From JAXGPX01 sp040766745 (GTDB lineage: Bacteria > Bacillota > Sulfobacillia > Fermentithermobacillales > Fermentithermobacillaceae), in contig JAXGPX010000001.1 of the NCBI GenBank assembly GCA_040766745.1, positions 62,001 to 126,000 of the forward strand: DNA of 64,000 nt. Direction: 5' to 3'. Both the position numbers and the translations under genes were made by a program. Under the pieces are notes generated by a model. The model saw nothing but the letters and a program-made list of their open reading frames with translations. It did no database searches and was not told the origin of the DNA. Within the stretch, counting starts at the first letter, position 1. Each line of letters begins with the position of its first letter. This document shows, one piece after another, positions 52,060-60,224 of this stretch.

Positions 52060-52518
52060 TTGTCTGACCTTAAAGAAAGAGTGTCTTATCTTCAGGGATT
52101 GGTGGAAGGGTTGGATATCTCTGATGCAACCAAGGAGGGCAAAGCTATTAAGGTTATTGCCGATATTTTGAAAGAAATAGCCCAGGCCATAACCGACATT
52201 GCCTTGACTCAGGAGGATATTCAAGACTACATAGATTGCATAGATGACGATCTGGCCGATCTTGAAGAAGAGGTCTATAGTGATGATTTCGTAAGCATAG
52301 ATTGCCCCCATTGCGGAGAGCCAATGGAGGTTGACGCATCGATTCTGGATGATTCTGATGTAGATATCATATGCCCTGAATGTGGCGAGGAATTTAGCCC
52401 CGATGAGATTGCATGGGATCTATGCCATTGTCGCTTTCACGACGATGACTTTGACTATGACGACGATGATGACGATGATGATGACGACGACTTTGATGAA
52501 GATGATGATGAGGAGTAG
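52060..52518 (+). CDS. Acidic zinc-ribbon protein with poly-Asp tail
   Basis: 152 residues from TTG at 52060 (AGGAGG 8 nt upstream); a GTG at 52054 is too close to that site. The N-terminal helical part (about 1-60; LKERVSYLQGLVEGL) is followed by a zinc-ribbon with CPHCGEP and CPECGEE, then a tail of about 25 residues made almost only of Asp and Glu. Similar proteins occur beside efp in many Clostridia; the N-terminal domain is seen in clostridial proteins of unknown function. The acidic tail might mimic nucleic acid or bind cations. Confidence 0.8.
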   Translation: MSDLKERVSYLQGLVEGLDISDATKEGKAIKVIADILKEIAQAITDIALTQEDIQDYIDCIDDDLADLEEEVYSDDFVSIDCPHCGEPMEVDASILDDSDVDIICPECGEEFSPDEIAWDLCHCRFHDDDFDYDDDDDDDDDDDFDEDDDEE

Positions 52519-52588
52519 ATGAGCAGAGCCGGCAATATTATCCCTGTGTTAGCCGGTTAGCAATCTATGCCCAAGGGCCTGAAAGAAG

Positions 52589-52620
52589 GGCAGCCACTTT
52601 TGTAAGTGGTTGCCTTTTTT
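52589..52620 (+). terminator. Intrinsic terminator after the acidic protein gene
   Basis: GGCAGCCACTT (52589-52599) pairs with AAGTGGTTGCC (52604-52614) over 11 positions with one G-T pair and loop TTGT, then TTTTTT. It separates the pepP-efp group from the spoIIIA operon. Confidence 0.92.
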
Positions 52621-52640
52621 GATTGGCCTAACCCCTTTTT

Positions 52641-52670
52641 GTCATATAAGCTCGTCCACTGCAATATGTT
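52641..52670 (+). promoter_or_regulatory. Possible sigma-E promoter of the spoIIIA operon
   Basis: GTCATATAA (52641-52649) and GCAATATGTT (52661-52670) resemble the -35 and -10 of mother-cell sigma-E promoters, with spacing of about 12-14 nt. In B. subtilis the spoIIIA operon is under sigma-E. The match is only approximate. Confidence 0.35.
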
Positions 52671-52698
52671 ATGACAACGAGGGGGGTAGTGAAACCTA

Positions 52699-53631
52699 AT
52701 GAAAAGAGCAGTGGCCGATGTTTTGCTGCAAGACATAATGCCCCTTTATCCAGGCCGGATCGGCAACAGGGTTTCCGGCTGGATTGCACGGTACCCAGAT
52801 CAGGCAGAGGAAATTCAGGAAATACGGTTAAGAAACGGTTCACCGTTATGTATAGCATTGGCAGGACGTGATGTACTCCTTGACGATCTTATAGTCACGC
52901 CTGATGACACCGACAAGATTCTTGCCCTGGTTACCGACTGCTCGTATTATGCCCTAGAGGACGAGTTCAAGGGTGGGTACATTACACTTCCGGGAGGGCA
53001 CCGGGTAGGCCTGTCTGGACAGGTGGTGTCCTATGGAAACGGTGAGTACAGGCTTCGCCACATATCGGGCTTCTGCTTTAGAGTAGCAAGGGAAATTAGG
53101 GGTGCCGCCGAAAATGTCATGCCCTACCTGGCCTCCAAAGGGACAGGCATTGCGTCTACCCTGGTCATCTCTCCTCCTGGATGCGGCAAGACCACTTTTT
53201 TAAGGGACATGTGCAGAATTCTTGGCAGCGGGCTTAACGGCCGCATAACTCCTGCCCAGGTTGGCATAGTTGATGAACGTTCGGAAATTGCTGCGTGTTA
53301 CGGCGGTATTCCCCAACTTGATGTAGGCCCCAGGGCCGATGTGCTTGACAGGTGCCCAAAAGCCAAAGGAATTGGCATGTTGCTGCGTTCAATGAACCCT
53401 GACGTGATTGTCACCGATGAGCTGGGAGGCGAAGAGGATGCCAGGGCAGTGGCAATGGCTCTATCAGGAGGAGTTTGTGTGGTTGCCAGCTGCCACGGCA
53501 AAGACCTTGATGATGTGAAAAGCAAGCCCTACTCTTCATGGCTGGTTTTGAGTGGGTATTTCGAAAAAGCCGTAATCCTGTCCAACCGCTGTGGGCCGGG
53601 TACTATTGAGTATGTGGGAGACATAAGGTGA
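52699..53631 (+). CDS. spoIIIAA: Stage III sporulation protein AA (ATPase)
   Basis: 310 residues. Walker A SPPGCGKTTFLRDM, Walker B region IVTDELGGEEDA and RNGSPL near the N-terminus identify the secretion-type ATPase SpoIIIAA. It is thought to power the SpoIIIA-SpoIIQ channel between mother cell and forespore. First of eight genes in the conserved order AA to AH. GGGGGG lies 12 nt before the ATG. Confidence 0.96.
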   Translation: MKRAVADVLLQDIMPLYPGRIGNRVSGWIARYPDQAEEIQEIRLRNGSPLCIALAGRDVLLDDLIVTPDDTDKILALVTDCSYYALEDEFKGGYITLPGGHRVGLSGQVVSYGNGEYRLRHISGFCFRVAREIRGAAENVMPYLASKGTGIASTLVISPPGCGKTTFLRDMCRILGSGLNGRITPAQVGIVDERSEIAACYGGIPQLDVGPRADVLDRCPKAKGIGMLLRSMNPDVIVTDELGGEEDARAVAMALSGGVCVVASCHGKDLDDVKSKPYSSWLVLSGYFEKAVILSNRCGPGTIEYVGDIR

Positions 53632-53632
53632 A

Positions 53633-54166
53633 ATGGCAGACTCGGTTTTCTGGATCAAAGCTATTGGATCTGCACTGACAATAGGTGCAGGTACGTTAGG
53701 TGGAAGGGCCTTGGCATGGAAACTGGAAAAGGAACTTGATGAACTAAGGAGATTAGAACTAGCCCTCATGAACTTGTCTACTGAGGTATCGTATTCACTT
53801 TCGTCCTTGCCGCAAGCTCTTTCTGCAGCCGGCAAGAAAGCAGGTGGAGATATAGGCCGGCTGTTTTCGCTTCTAGGAGGCCTTTCCGGCATGGAGCAGC
53901 GCAGGACAGTAGAAGATGCCTTTGGCCTGGCCCTTGAAACGTCAGAAGATATGCTTCTACCTGATTGCGTGATTGAAATACTAGAGTCTCTCGTACAGAA
54001 CCTTGGTATTTGGGGGCATAAGGAGCAAATCAGTTTCATAGGTATCGCCCTGGCTGAGGTAAGAAATGAGCGAGGGTACTTGCAGGACGAGTACAGAAAG
54101 AAAGCCCGGATGTACCGCTCTTTAGGAATACTTGCAGCCCTGGGAATAGTCATCGTCCTTTTGTGA
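53633..54166 (+). CDS. spoIIIAB: Stage III sporulation protein AB
   Basis: 177 residues. An N-terminal hydrophobic segment, a helical middle with RRLELALMNLSTEVSYSLSSL and a hydrophobic C-terminus fit SpoIIIAB, a GspF-like membrane protein. One nt separates it from the stop of spoIIIAA; AAGGTGAA serves as its binding site. Confidence 0.93.
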   Translation: MADSVFWIKAIGSALTIGAGTLGGRALAWKLEKELDELRRLELALMNLSTEVSYSLSSLPQALSAAGKKAGGDIGRLFSLLGGLSGMEQRRTVEDAFGLALETSEDMLLPDCVIEILESLVQNLGIWGHKEQISFIGIALAEVRNERGYLQDEYRKKARMYRSLGILAALGIVIVLL

Positions 54167-54178
54167 GAGGTGTAAGCA

Positions 54179-54379
54179 TTGCTCAATACAGAGTTGATTT
54201 TCAAAATTGCCGGATTGGCCATTATCGTTTCTGTGCTGCATGCAGTAGTCAAGCAGGCAGGCAAAGAAGAGTATGCCTGGCTAATCACACTGACCGGGGT
54301 GATTTTGGTTTTGTCAATGGTCATGGGGCTTGTAGCTGATTTCTTTCAGGCGGTCAAATCCACTTTTCAACTTCCATGA
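54179..54379 (+). CDS. spoIIIAC: Stage III sporulation protein AC
   Basis: 66 residues with two membrane helices; LIFKIAGLAIIVSVLHAVVKQAGKEE is the characteristic start (shown as family recognition). TTG start after AGAGGTG. Part of the inner-membrane base of the SpoIIIA complex. Confidence 0.92.
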   Translation: MLNTELIFKIAGLAIIVSVLHAVVKQAGKEEYAWLITLTGVILVLSMVMGLVADFFQAVKSTFQLP

Positions 54380-54390
54380 GGTGTATGTAG

Positions 54391-54777
54391 TTGGAGATAT
54401 TCCAAATAGTTGTTTTCGGAATTACAGCCAGCATCATTCTGTTGGTGCTTAGAAAAGAACGTCCGGAATTGGCAATGGCGTTCTCTCTGGTTGCAGGGCT
54501 TTCAGTCCTTCTTGCAGTAATGCCTGCCATGTCAACGGTAATCTCGTCTTTTTCGGCCATCGCGGCAGAGTCGGGGCTTGGCCCCCTGTATTTCGGGATC
54601 ATCCTCAAGGTTCTTGCAATTTCCTATATCGCCGACCTGGGTGCATCAATTTGCAGGGACGCAGGGGAAAACCTGGTTGCCTCAAGGGTAGAGATGGCAG
54701 GCAAAGTGCTAATACTTTTGTGTTCCATTCCGGTAATTCAGGGAGTTGTAGATCTGATAAGGACTCTCTTAGCTTGA
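54391..54777 (+). CDS. spoIIIAD: Stage III sporulation protein AD
   Basis: 128 residues with four hydrophobic segments and a SYIADLGASICRDAGE motif. TTG start after GAGGTG. Related to SpoIIIAC and part of the same membrane complex. Its stop lies 29 nt before the chosen spoIIIAE start. Confidence 0.93.
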   Translation: MEIFQIVVFGITASIILLVLRKERPELAMAFSLVAGLSVLLAVMPAMSTVISSFSAIAAESGLGPLYFGIILKVLAISYIADLGASICRDAGENLVASRVEMAGKVLILLCSIPVIQGVVDLIRTLLA

Positions 54778-54806
54778 GTTTCGAACAACACTGGGGTGCA
54801 AAAGCA

Positions 54807-55976
54807 ATGGTGTATTCAAGTTCCATTATGAAAACCCTTGGGGCAGTCATTGTGTCTGTTTTTCTGCTAATTGTGGCTGCCGGTGTTTGCAGGGCAGAAC
54901 CGCCAGAACCTCTCTGGCATAAATCCCTGGATAACCTTGAGGAATCAGGGATGAGCCGGCCAATGGATGAAGTGTTCGAGGAGATTTTTCACGACAGCCG
55001 GCGTGGCTATAAAGACATAGTTAAGGATGTCCTATCAGGGGAAGGCTTGAATCTAACACAGTTCATAAAGGACCTTGCCGGGCGTTCTCTCATGGGCCTC
55101 TCAGGCCAAATAAGGCTATTGGGGCAAATAGTGTTGATTGGCGTTACAATCTCTTGCCTGAACATTCTTGGCGAGACTCTGGCTCCTGACGGGTCAAGCC
55201 AAATTGCTATGACTTCAGCTCATATGGTCCTGGTTTTACTATCAATGTTTTCATTCAGGGATGTACTGGCAGTGGCAACTGAGGCAGTCCAAGGGCTCCG
55301 GACGGCATTCTTCGCCTTTATTCCTGCGATTACCGGTTTGGTTCTTGCATCTGGGGCCCCAGTAACTGCAGGTGTGCTGCATCCCCTAGTGTTCGGAATG
55401 GGCAGTTTGGTCAGTGTTTTCATTCTTGATGTAGCTTTTCCGTTGATATTCACTTCAATTGCCATAGACATGGCTGGGAACTTCGGGGGAGGAGAGAGAG
55501 TCTCGGGGATCGCCGACATGCTCAGGCAAATTGCCTTTATTGGCATTGGCTTTTCTATGGCTTCGTTTGTCGGCGTGGTTGCAGGAGAGAGGGCTGCAGC
55601 CGGCGTGGCAGACGGTATTGCCCTGCGTACAGCTAAATACATGAGTTCAACCTTCATACCTGTTGCAGGAAAAATGGTAGGGGACACAATGGACATGTTC
55701 TTCCACTCGATTTTCGCCCTCAGGTCTGCAGTTGGCATTGCAGGGATTCTGGCCGTTGTAGGCGTTGTGTTCTCTCCCATTGTAAAAGTCATTGCGTGCC
55801 TTGCTGCCTGGAAGGTTGCCCTGGCTGTCCTTGGGCCAACATGCGGGCCCAAGGTACGGCGTTCTCTGCAGGCCATGGTGAGCGGGGTCACTTTTCTGGC
55901 TGTCACTTTGTTTGCAACTTCATTCGTTTTTATCATCTGCCTGTCACTTGTAGCTCAGGCGGCAAAAACCTTTTGA
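54807..55976 (+). CDS. spoIIIAE: Stage III sporulation protein AE
   Basis: 389 residues from ATG at 54807 (GGGGTG 8 nt upstream); TTG at 54774, overlapping the spoIIIAD stop, is a possible longer start. A signal peptide (AVIVSVFLLIVAAGVCRA) precedes a short mature region and about seven membrane helices, as in the largest SpoIIIA membrane protein. It forms a major part of the forespore channel base. Confidence 0.94.
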   Translation: MVYSSSIMKTLGAVIVSVFLLIVAAGVCRAEPPEPLWHKSLDNLEESGMSRPMDEVFEEIFHDSRRGYKDIVKDVLSGEGLNLTQFIKDLAGRSLMGLSGQIRLLGQIVLIGVTISCLNILGETLAPDGSSQIAMTSAHMVLVLLSMFSFRDVLAVATEAVQGLRTAFFAFIPAITGLVLASGAPVTAGVLHPLVFGMGSLVSVFILDVAFPLIFTSIAIDMAGNFGGGERVSGIADMLRQIAFIGIGFSMASFVGVVAGERAAAGVADGIALRTAKYMSSTFIPVAGKMVGDTMDMFFHSIFALRSAVGIAGILAVVGVVFSPIVKVIACLAAWKVALAVLGPTCGPKVRRSLQAMVSGVTFLAVTLFATSFVFIICLSLVAQAAKTF

Positions 55977-55985
55977 TAAAGGGGG

Positions 55986-56453
55986 ATGCTTGTGGGTTCT
56001 CTTAAAGAGTGGGCAAGAGGTGTATACTTGCTGGCCGTATTCTCATCTGCGGCCATACTGCTCATTCCCAAGCGCATGCAGAAGCAATCCAAATTTGTCA
56101 TTGAGCTGCTAATGCTCCTGTGCATAATGGCGCCGATTGCCGGGTTGGTAGGCAAGCCAATAGATGCAGCTTCTGTCGCCTGGAATTACCGGGAACACGA
56201 TTCCAACCTAACTTCCCTTGAAACTTTTTACGCCCAAGAAACCGGCCGGCGAGTTAAGGAGATGGCAATCAGCGCGGGACTGCCCGTTGATAAGGTTTTG
56301 GTAGAGGCCTTGGGGCTTGCACCTGACTTCACCTGCCGGGTAACGTTGTACTTATCTTCTGCACCGGACCAGGATGTTGCTGACAGCTTTGCCAGGTTCC
56401 TTTCTTCCTATCTGTCAATTAGCCTGGAACATATTTTGTTTGAGCGATCTTAA
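55986..56453 (+). CDS. spoIIIAF: Stage III sporulation protein AF
   Basis: 155 residues with two N-terminal membrane helices and a soluble ring-forming C-terminal domain (from about 75). GTG at 55992, six nt after AAAGGGGG, is the more likely start than the ATG at 55986. Confidence 0.9.
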   Translation: MLVGSLKEWARGVYLLAVFSSAAILLIPKRMQKQSKFVIELLMLLCIMAPIAGLVGKPIDAASVAWNYREHDSNLTSLETFYAQETGRRVKEMAISAGLPVDKVLVEALGLAPDFTCRVTLYLSSAPDQDVADSFARFLSSYLSISLEHILFERS

Positions 56454-56470
56454 CATGGGAGGTGAATAGG

Positions 56471-57058
56471 GTGGCCCGTGACAAAAAAGGAGAGGTTCAG
56501 GTGAAGGTTCCAAAGTTACCGTTCTTAAGGCCTGAGTATTTGAAACTCATCTTAGTGGGAGCTCTGGGCATAATCCTGATTGTTGCAGGAAGCTTGATGT
56601 CGAACTCAGGCAAAGACAAGGTTTCTGAGGGTAATGCCCTTATGGAGCTGAGAGAGTATCAAGAAGCTCTGGCAAAGGAAGTGGAAAAGGCAGTTTCGGC
56701 TATTAAGGGGGCCGGTAAGGTAAGGGTATCTATCACCCTGGAGACAGGCCCTGAAACTGTATATGTAAGAAACATCAGTGTTTCAAAGAACTCTCAGTCA
56801 GAAACCACTCCACAGGGACAGAGAAGAGAGACTACCACAGAGTCTGAAACTGCTCAGGCAGTTACAGGCCGGATATCCGGTTCAGGTGATTCCCTTGTCC
56901 CTGAGATGGTCATTGCCCCGAAAATCGCCGGATGCCTGGTCATATCTGAGGGAGCTTCAGTCCCAAGTGTAAAGGCCGGCATTTACAGAGCAGTCGAGGT
57001 TTTGCTGGGCATTCCAATATATAAGATAGAGGTTCTGCCAATGCAAGGAGGGAAATAG
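56471..57058 (+). CDS. spoIIIAG: Stage III sporulation protein AG
   Basis: 195 residues from GTG at 56471, 7 nt after GGAGG. One N-terminal membrane helix (YLKLILVGALGIILIVAG) and an outer-domain ring-building motif with a beta insertion rich in Ser, Thr and Glu (about 95-140). SpoIIIAG forms a large ring in the intermembrane space of the engulfed forespore. Confidence 0.93.
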   Translation: MARDKKGEVQVKVPKLPFLRPEYLKLILVGALGIILIVAGSLMSNSGKDKVSEGNALMELREYQEALAKEVEKAVSAIKGAGKVRVSITLETGPETVYVRNISVSKNSQSETTPQGQRRETTTESETAQAVTGRISGSGDSLVPEMVIAPKIAGCLVISEGASVPSVKAGIYRAVEVLLGIPIYKIEVLPMQGGK

Positions 57059-57059
57059 C

Positions 57060-57608
57060 GTGAAATATGATTTGATTACCAGCAGGTTTGAGCACAGCAA
57101 GGACATTACCAGGAAAGCCAAAAAACAGATTTGGCAGGTATTCACCTTTCTCCTGGTAGTAGCAAGCATTTTGTATTATATCTGTACCCGTACTTTGGAT
57201 ATTGTGGATTTTGGGGCAGGCAAGATACCTGCAAGCAAAATTGCCCAACAGTCAGGAGAGACAGGTGGTTTCTTTACCGAGTTTAGGCTGTCCCGGGAAA
57301 AGATCCAGAAGGAGCAAATGGATCTTGTCAAGAAGGTAATGGATGACAAAAGTGCTTCGGCCAAAGTACGTGACGAGGCTCACTTACAATACCTTGCTAT
57401 TGTTGACGCCATGGGAAAAGAACTGAAAATCGAAGGTATTCTAAAAGCTAAGGGCTGGGATACCCTGGTGTTCTTGTCAGGAGACTATTGCACTGTGGTA
57501 ATAAAGAGTTCAGGACTTAATGAAAAAGATGTGGCGCAGATTGGAGATGCAGTCAAGAAAATCTCGAGAACAAGCATACAGAACATAACGATAATCCCAA
57601 CTGAGTGA
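57060..57608 (+). CDS. spoIIIAH: Stage III sporulation protein AH
   Basis: 182 residues, GTG start one nt after the spoIIIAG stop, with GGAGGG upstream. One membrane helix (about 24-42) and a YscJ/FliF-like extracytoplasmic domain with DEAHLQYLAIVDAMGKE. It pairs with forespore SpoIIQ across the intermembrane space. Last gene of the operon. Confidence 0.93.
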   Translation: MKYDLITSRFEHSKDITRKAKKQIWQVFTFLLVVASILYYICTRTLDIVDFGAGKIPASKIAQQSGETGGFFTEFRLSREKIQKEQMDLVKKVMDDKSASAKVRDEAHLQYLAIVDAMGKELKIEGILKAKGWDTLVFLSGDYCTVVIKSSGLNEKDVAQIGDAVKKISRTSIQNITIIPTE

Positions 57609-57614
57609 TGGGGA

Positions 57615-57644
57615 TTGCAGGTTGCCTGGAATACTCTGTATAAT
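57615..57644 (+). promoter_or_regulatory. Sigma-A promoter for the asp23-nusB cluster
   Basis: TTGCAG (57615-57620), 18 nt, then a perfect TATAAT (57639-57644). It lies between the spoIIIAH stop and the Asp23 gene, which allows vegetative expression independent of sporulation. Confidence 0.65.
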
Positions 57645-57676
57645 GATCTTTGGAAGGTATGAAGAGGAGGCACGCA

Positions 57677-58075
57677 ATGGTGCCAGATAAGACCATAATT
57701 TCACAGACTCAAGACAGTCAAGATTCCAAGGTCCGCATCTCAGACGAAGTAGTAGCGGCCATTGCCAGTGTTGCTGCGTCTCAAGTACAAGGTGTAGCCG
57801 CAATGTCAGGCAACCTGGTTGGTGATATCGGCAACGTTATCATGGGAAAGAAGGGCGGAGGACGGGGAGTCAGGGTCTCATCAGGTGACAAGGAAGTAAC
57901 TTTGGATCTATACCTTAACGTCAAATATGGTGCCAGGATTCCTGAGGTGGCGTATAAGGTTCAGGAAAGCGTAAAGAAGTCTGTAGAAGGCATGACCGAT
58001 CTCAAAGTATTACAGGTCAACATTCACATTCAGGGAATATCTTACGACGCTGCTGTGCCTGATGACGGCGTATAA
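57677..58075 (+). CDS. Asp23/Gls24-family envelope protein
   Basis: 132 residues from ATG at 57677, after GAGGAGG. KVRISDEVVAAIASVAASQV, GVAAMSGN and the VYLDLYLNVKYG-like strand are typical (here VTLDLYLNVKYG). The family attaches to the membrane through AmaP and responds to envelope or alkaline stress. The next two genes encode its usual partners. Confidence 0.93.
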   Translation: MVPDKTIISQTQDSQDSKVRISDEVVAAIASVAASQVQGVAAMSGNLVGDIGNVIMGKKGGGRGVRVSSGDKEVTLDLYLNVKYGARIPEVAYKVQESVKKSVEGMTDLKVLQVNIHIQGISYDAAVPDDGV

Positions 58076-58092
58076 CAGAAAGAGGTGGTTTT

Positions 58093-58617
58093 GTGCAATT
58101 ACTTGATCGGGTGGTATTGACCATATATGCGGTATCCCTTTCTGTAATCTCCTTTTTGATTCTCCTGGTAAGCTTTGGTTTCAGAGAGCCGCTTATTGCT
58201 TTCCAGCGGGCCCTTGATATTTCCACCGGCAGGACTGTTACAGGAGTCATTTCGGGTTTTCTGTTTCTTATAGGTTTGCGGTTTGTTTACATAGGTATAC
58301 AGAAGGCGCCGGTTCACGCTCTTGTACACGATACAGAGATGGGCCAGGTGAGAATCTCCCTTGTTGTAGTCAAGAACCTGGTTACCCGCGTCGCTTCAAG
58401 GATTCCAGGGGTCAGGAGCGTGAGGACGGCTGTGACTTCAGGAGAAGAAGGCCTTTGTATTGCGCTGGAACTAAAGGTTGCAGTAGATGCCAATCTACCT
58501 GAGCTGGCAGACAAACTCCAGAAAGCAGTGTCTTCATATGTTCGGGATATTGCAGGCGTTAACGTGCAGACTGTATCAGTATCAGTGTCTGATATAGCCT
58601 TAGAGGGCAGGCGCTAG
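58093..58617 (+). CDS. amaP: Alkaline shock response membrane anchor protein AmaP
   Basis: 174 residues, GTG start after AGAGGTGG. Two membrane helices in the first 75 residues and a C-terminal soluble Asp23-like domain (about 85-170) match AmaP, which anchors Asp23 at the membrane. Confidence 0.88.
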   Translation: MQLLDRVVLTIYAVSLSVISFLILLVSFGFREPLIAFQRALDISTGRTVTGVISGFLFLIGLRFVYIGIQKAPVHALVHDTEMGQVRISLVVVKNLVTRVASRIPGVRSVRTAVTSGEEGLCIALELKVAVDANLPELADKLQKAVSSYVRDIAGVNVQTVSVSVSDIALEGRR

Positions 58618-58633
58618 GAGGTGCACCGGGCCA

Positions 58634-58876
58634 TTGGAAAAAGAAATGCTTGATAGGGTTCTCATTTGGGCAAGAGAAAACCCGGGCCGGGCGCTAGGGG
58701 CCACTATTGGGTTTCTGATCGGATTATCCCTAATTTTCCTGGGGTTCTGGAAGACCCTTGTGATTACGTTGGCTACTTGGTTGGGATATTCTATAGGTAG
58801 ATGGACAGATGATGAAGGAAAGGGGTTGAGGGAGTTCCTGGAAGATAGAATTCCAGGAAGGCCGTATTTCCATTGA
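58634..58876 (+). CDS. DUF2273 small membrane protein
   Basis: 80 residues, TTG start after AGGAGGTG. A hydrophobic hairpin with GATIGFLIGLSLIFLGFWKT and LATWLGYSIGRWTDDE is typical of DUF2273 proteins found with Asp23/AmaP. Function unknown. Overlaps nusB by 4 nt. Confidence 0.88.
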   Translation: MEKEMLDRVLIWARENPGRALGATIGFLIGLSLIFLGFWKTLVITLATWLGYSIGRWTDDEGKGLREFLEDRIPGRPYFH

Positions 58877-59334
58877 ACACTAGGAGAATGACAAGGCGGG
58901 ACTCAAGAATACTGGCGCTGTGTGCGCTTTTTTGTTGGCATGTAGGGAAAATGGATCCTGATGAGAGTTTCAATATCCTGGCATCTGAAGCCGGACACGA
59001 GTATGCGGCAGAGTCTGGCAACATTGAATATGCCCGGGAGTTAGTTCGCGCCACGGTTGCCAACGTACAGGTAATTGATGATGCAATTGACCAGGTCTCA
59101 CAGGGATGGCCTGTGTCGAGAATGCCGAGGGTGGATCTTTCAATTATCCGGCTTGCTTATGCCGAAGGCCTGGTTCTGAAAAGCGCTCCAATAGAAGTCG
59201 TGTTGAACGAAGCAATAGAATTATCCAGAGAATATAGTTCACATGCCTCCCCGAAATTCGTAAATGGAGTCCTTATGGGACTTTTCCGCAAAAAGGGCTG
59301 GTCAGGAGATAGTGCAAAACGGTACAATATATAG
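58873..59334 (+). CDS. nusB: Transcription antitermination factor NusB
   Basis: 153 residues, all-helical. RRDSRILALCALFCWHVG at the start, PRVDLSIIRLAYAEGL and VVLNEAIELSREYS are NusB motifs. NusB binds boxA RNA with NusE to prevent early termination in rRNA operons. Overlaps the DUF2273 gene. Confidence 0.94.
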   Translation: MNTRRMTRRDSRILALCALFCWHVGKMDPDESFNILASEAGHEYAAESGNIEYARELVRATVANVQVIDDAIDQVSQGWPVSRMPRVDLSIIRLAYAEGLVLKSAPIEVVLNEAIELSREYSSHASPKFVNGVLMGLFRKKGWSGDSAKRYNI

Positions 59335-59390
59335 GTGTGGGTTACTATTAGATTACCGGTTGCATTACGTAAGTTTGGGAGGATAGGTGA

Positions 59391-60224
59391 ATGAACGAAA
59401 TACTGAAGAAGCAAGTGCTCACTCCAGTGACCAAGGAAATCGTGGTCAGTGCTCCTTATATCGCACAAAAGGCCCAACCGGGCCAGTTTGTTATATTGCG
59501 AATAAGCGAGCACGGAGAAAGGATCCCCCTTACAATTGCAGACTACGATCGTGAGGCAGGGACCATAACTCTGGTGTATCAGGAAGTCGGATACACAACT
59601 AGGTTATTGGGCAAGTTGGAGGTTGGCGACACAATAATGGATTTGGCAGGCCCACTTGGATTGCCTGCTGAACTCCCGGATACCGGATGCGTAGTAGCAG
59701 TAGGAGGAGGAGTCGGTGTAGCTCCTTTGCTTCCTAAGTGCAAGGAACTTCACAGGCGTGGTGTGAACCTTATTAGCATAATAGGGGCCCGTTCCTCAGA
59801 CCTCATAATTCTTGAAGAAGAAATGAAAGCATGCTCAGATGAACTTCACATTTGCACAGACGATGGAAGCCGAGGTTTCAAAGGCTTTGTATCGGACAAG
59901 CTCAAACAGCTTATCGACGGCGGCCTGAAAATTGACGAGGTAGTTGCCATCGGGCCAATGCCTATGATGAAAGCTACCTGCAAAGTGACTAAAGAATATG
60001 GTATCAAGACATGGGTATCAATGAACCCAATTATGGTTGACGGCACGGGTATGTGTGGCGCCTGCAGGGTCACTGTCGGCGGGGAAACGAAGTTTGCCTG
60101 TGTAGATGGCCCAATGTTTGATGGCCACTTGGTTGACTGGGACGAAGCTTGGAGACGTGCAAACACCTATAGAGAGCAAGAAAAATGTGCAAACGAACAT
60201 TGCCGCTGCGGAGGTGGGAACTAA
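59391..60224 (+). CDS. NfnA/SudB-type ferredoxin-NADP reductase alpha subunit
   Basis: 277 residues. FAD-binding RIPLTIADYDR, NAD(P)-binding GGGVGVAPLLPKCKEL and a C-terminal [2Fe-2S] region with CGACRVTVGG, FACVDGP and a final Cys-rich tail (EKCANEHCRCGGG). Length and motifs fit NfnA/SudB. It overlaps the NfnB gene by one base, so the two form one complex, probably an electron-bifurcating transhydrogenase between NADH, ferredoxin and NADPH. A sulfide dehydrogenase role is the alternative. Confidence 0.87.
   Translation: MNEILKKQVLTPVTKEIVVSAPYIAQKAQPGQFVILRISEHGERIPLTIADYDREAGTITLVYQEVGYTTRLLGKLEVGDTIMDLAGPLGLPAELPDTGCVVAVGGGVGVAPLLPKCKELHRRGVNLISIIGARSSDLIILEEEMKACSDELHICTDDGSRGFKGFVSDKLKQLIDGGLKIDEVVAIGPMPMMKATCKVTKEYGIKTWVSMNPIMVDGTGMCGACRVTVGGETKFACVDGPMFDGHLVDWDEAWRRANTYREQEKCANEHCRCGGGN

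Noticed and set aside
52440..52515. GAT/GAC tract as a microsatellite or repeat element
   Set aside because: It encodes the in-frame poly-Asp tail of a real protein and is treated as part of that gene.
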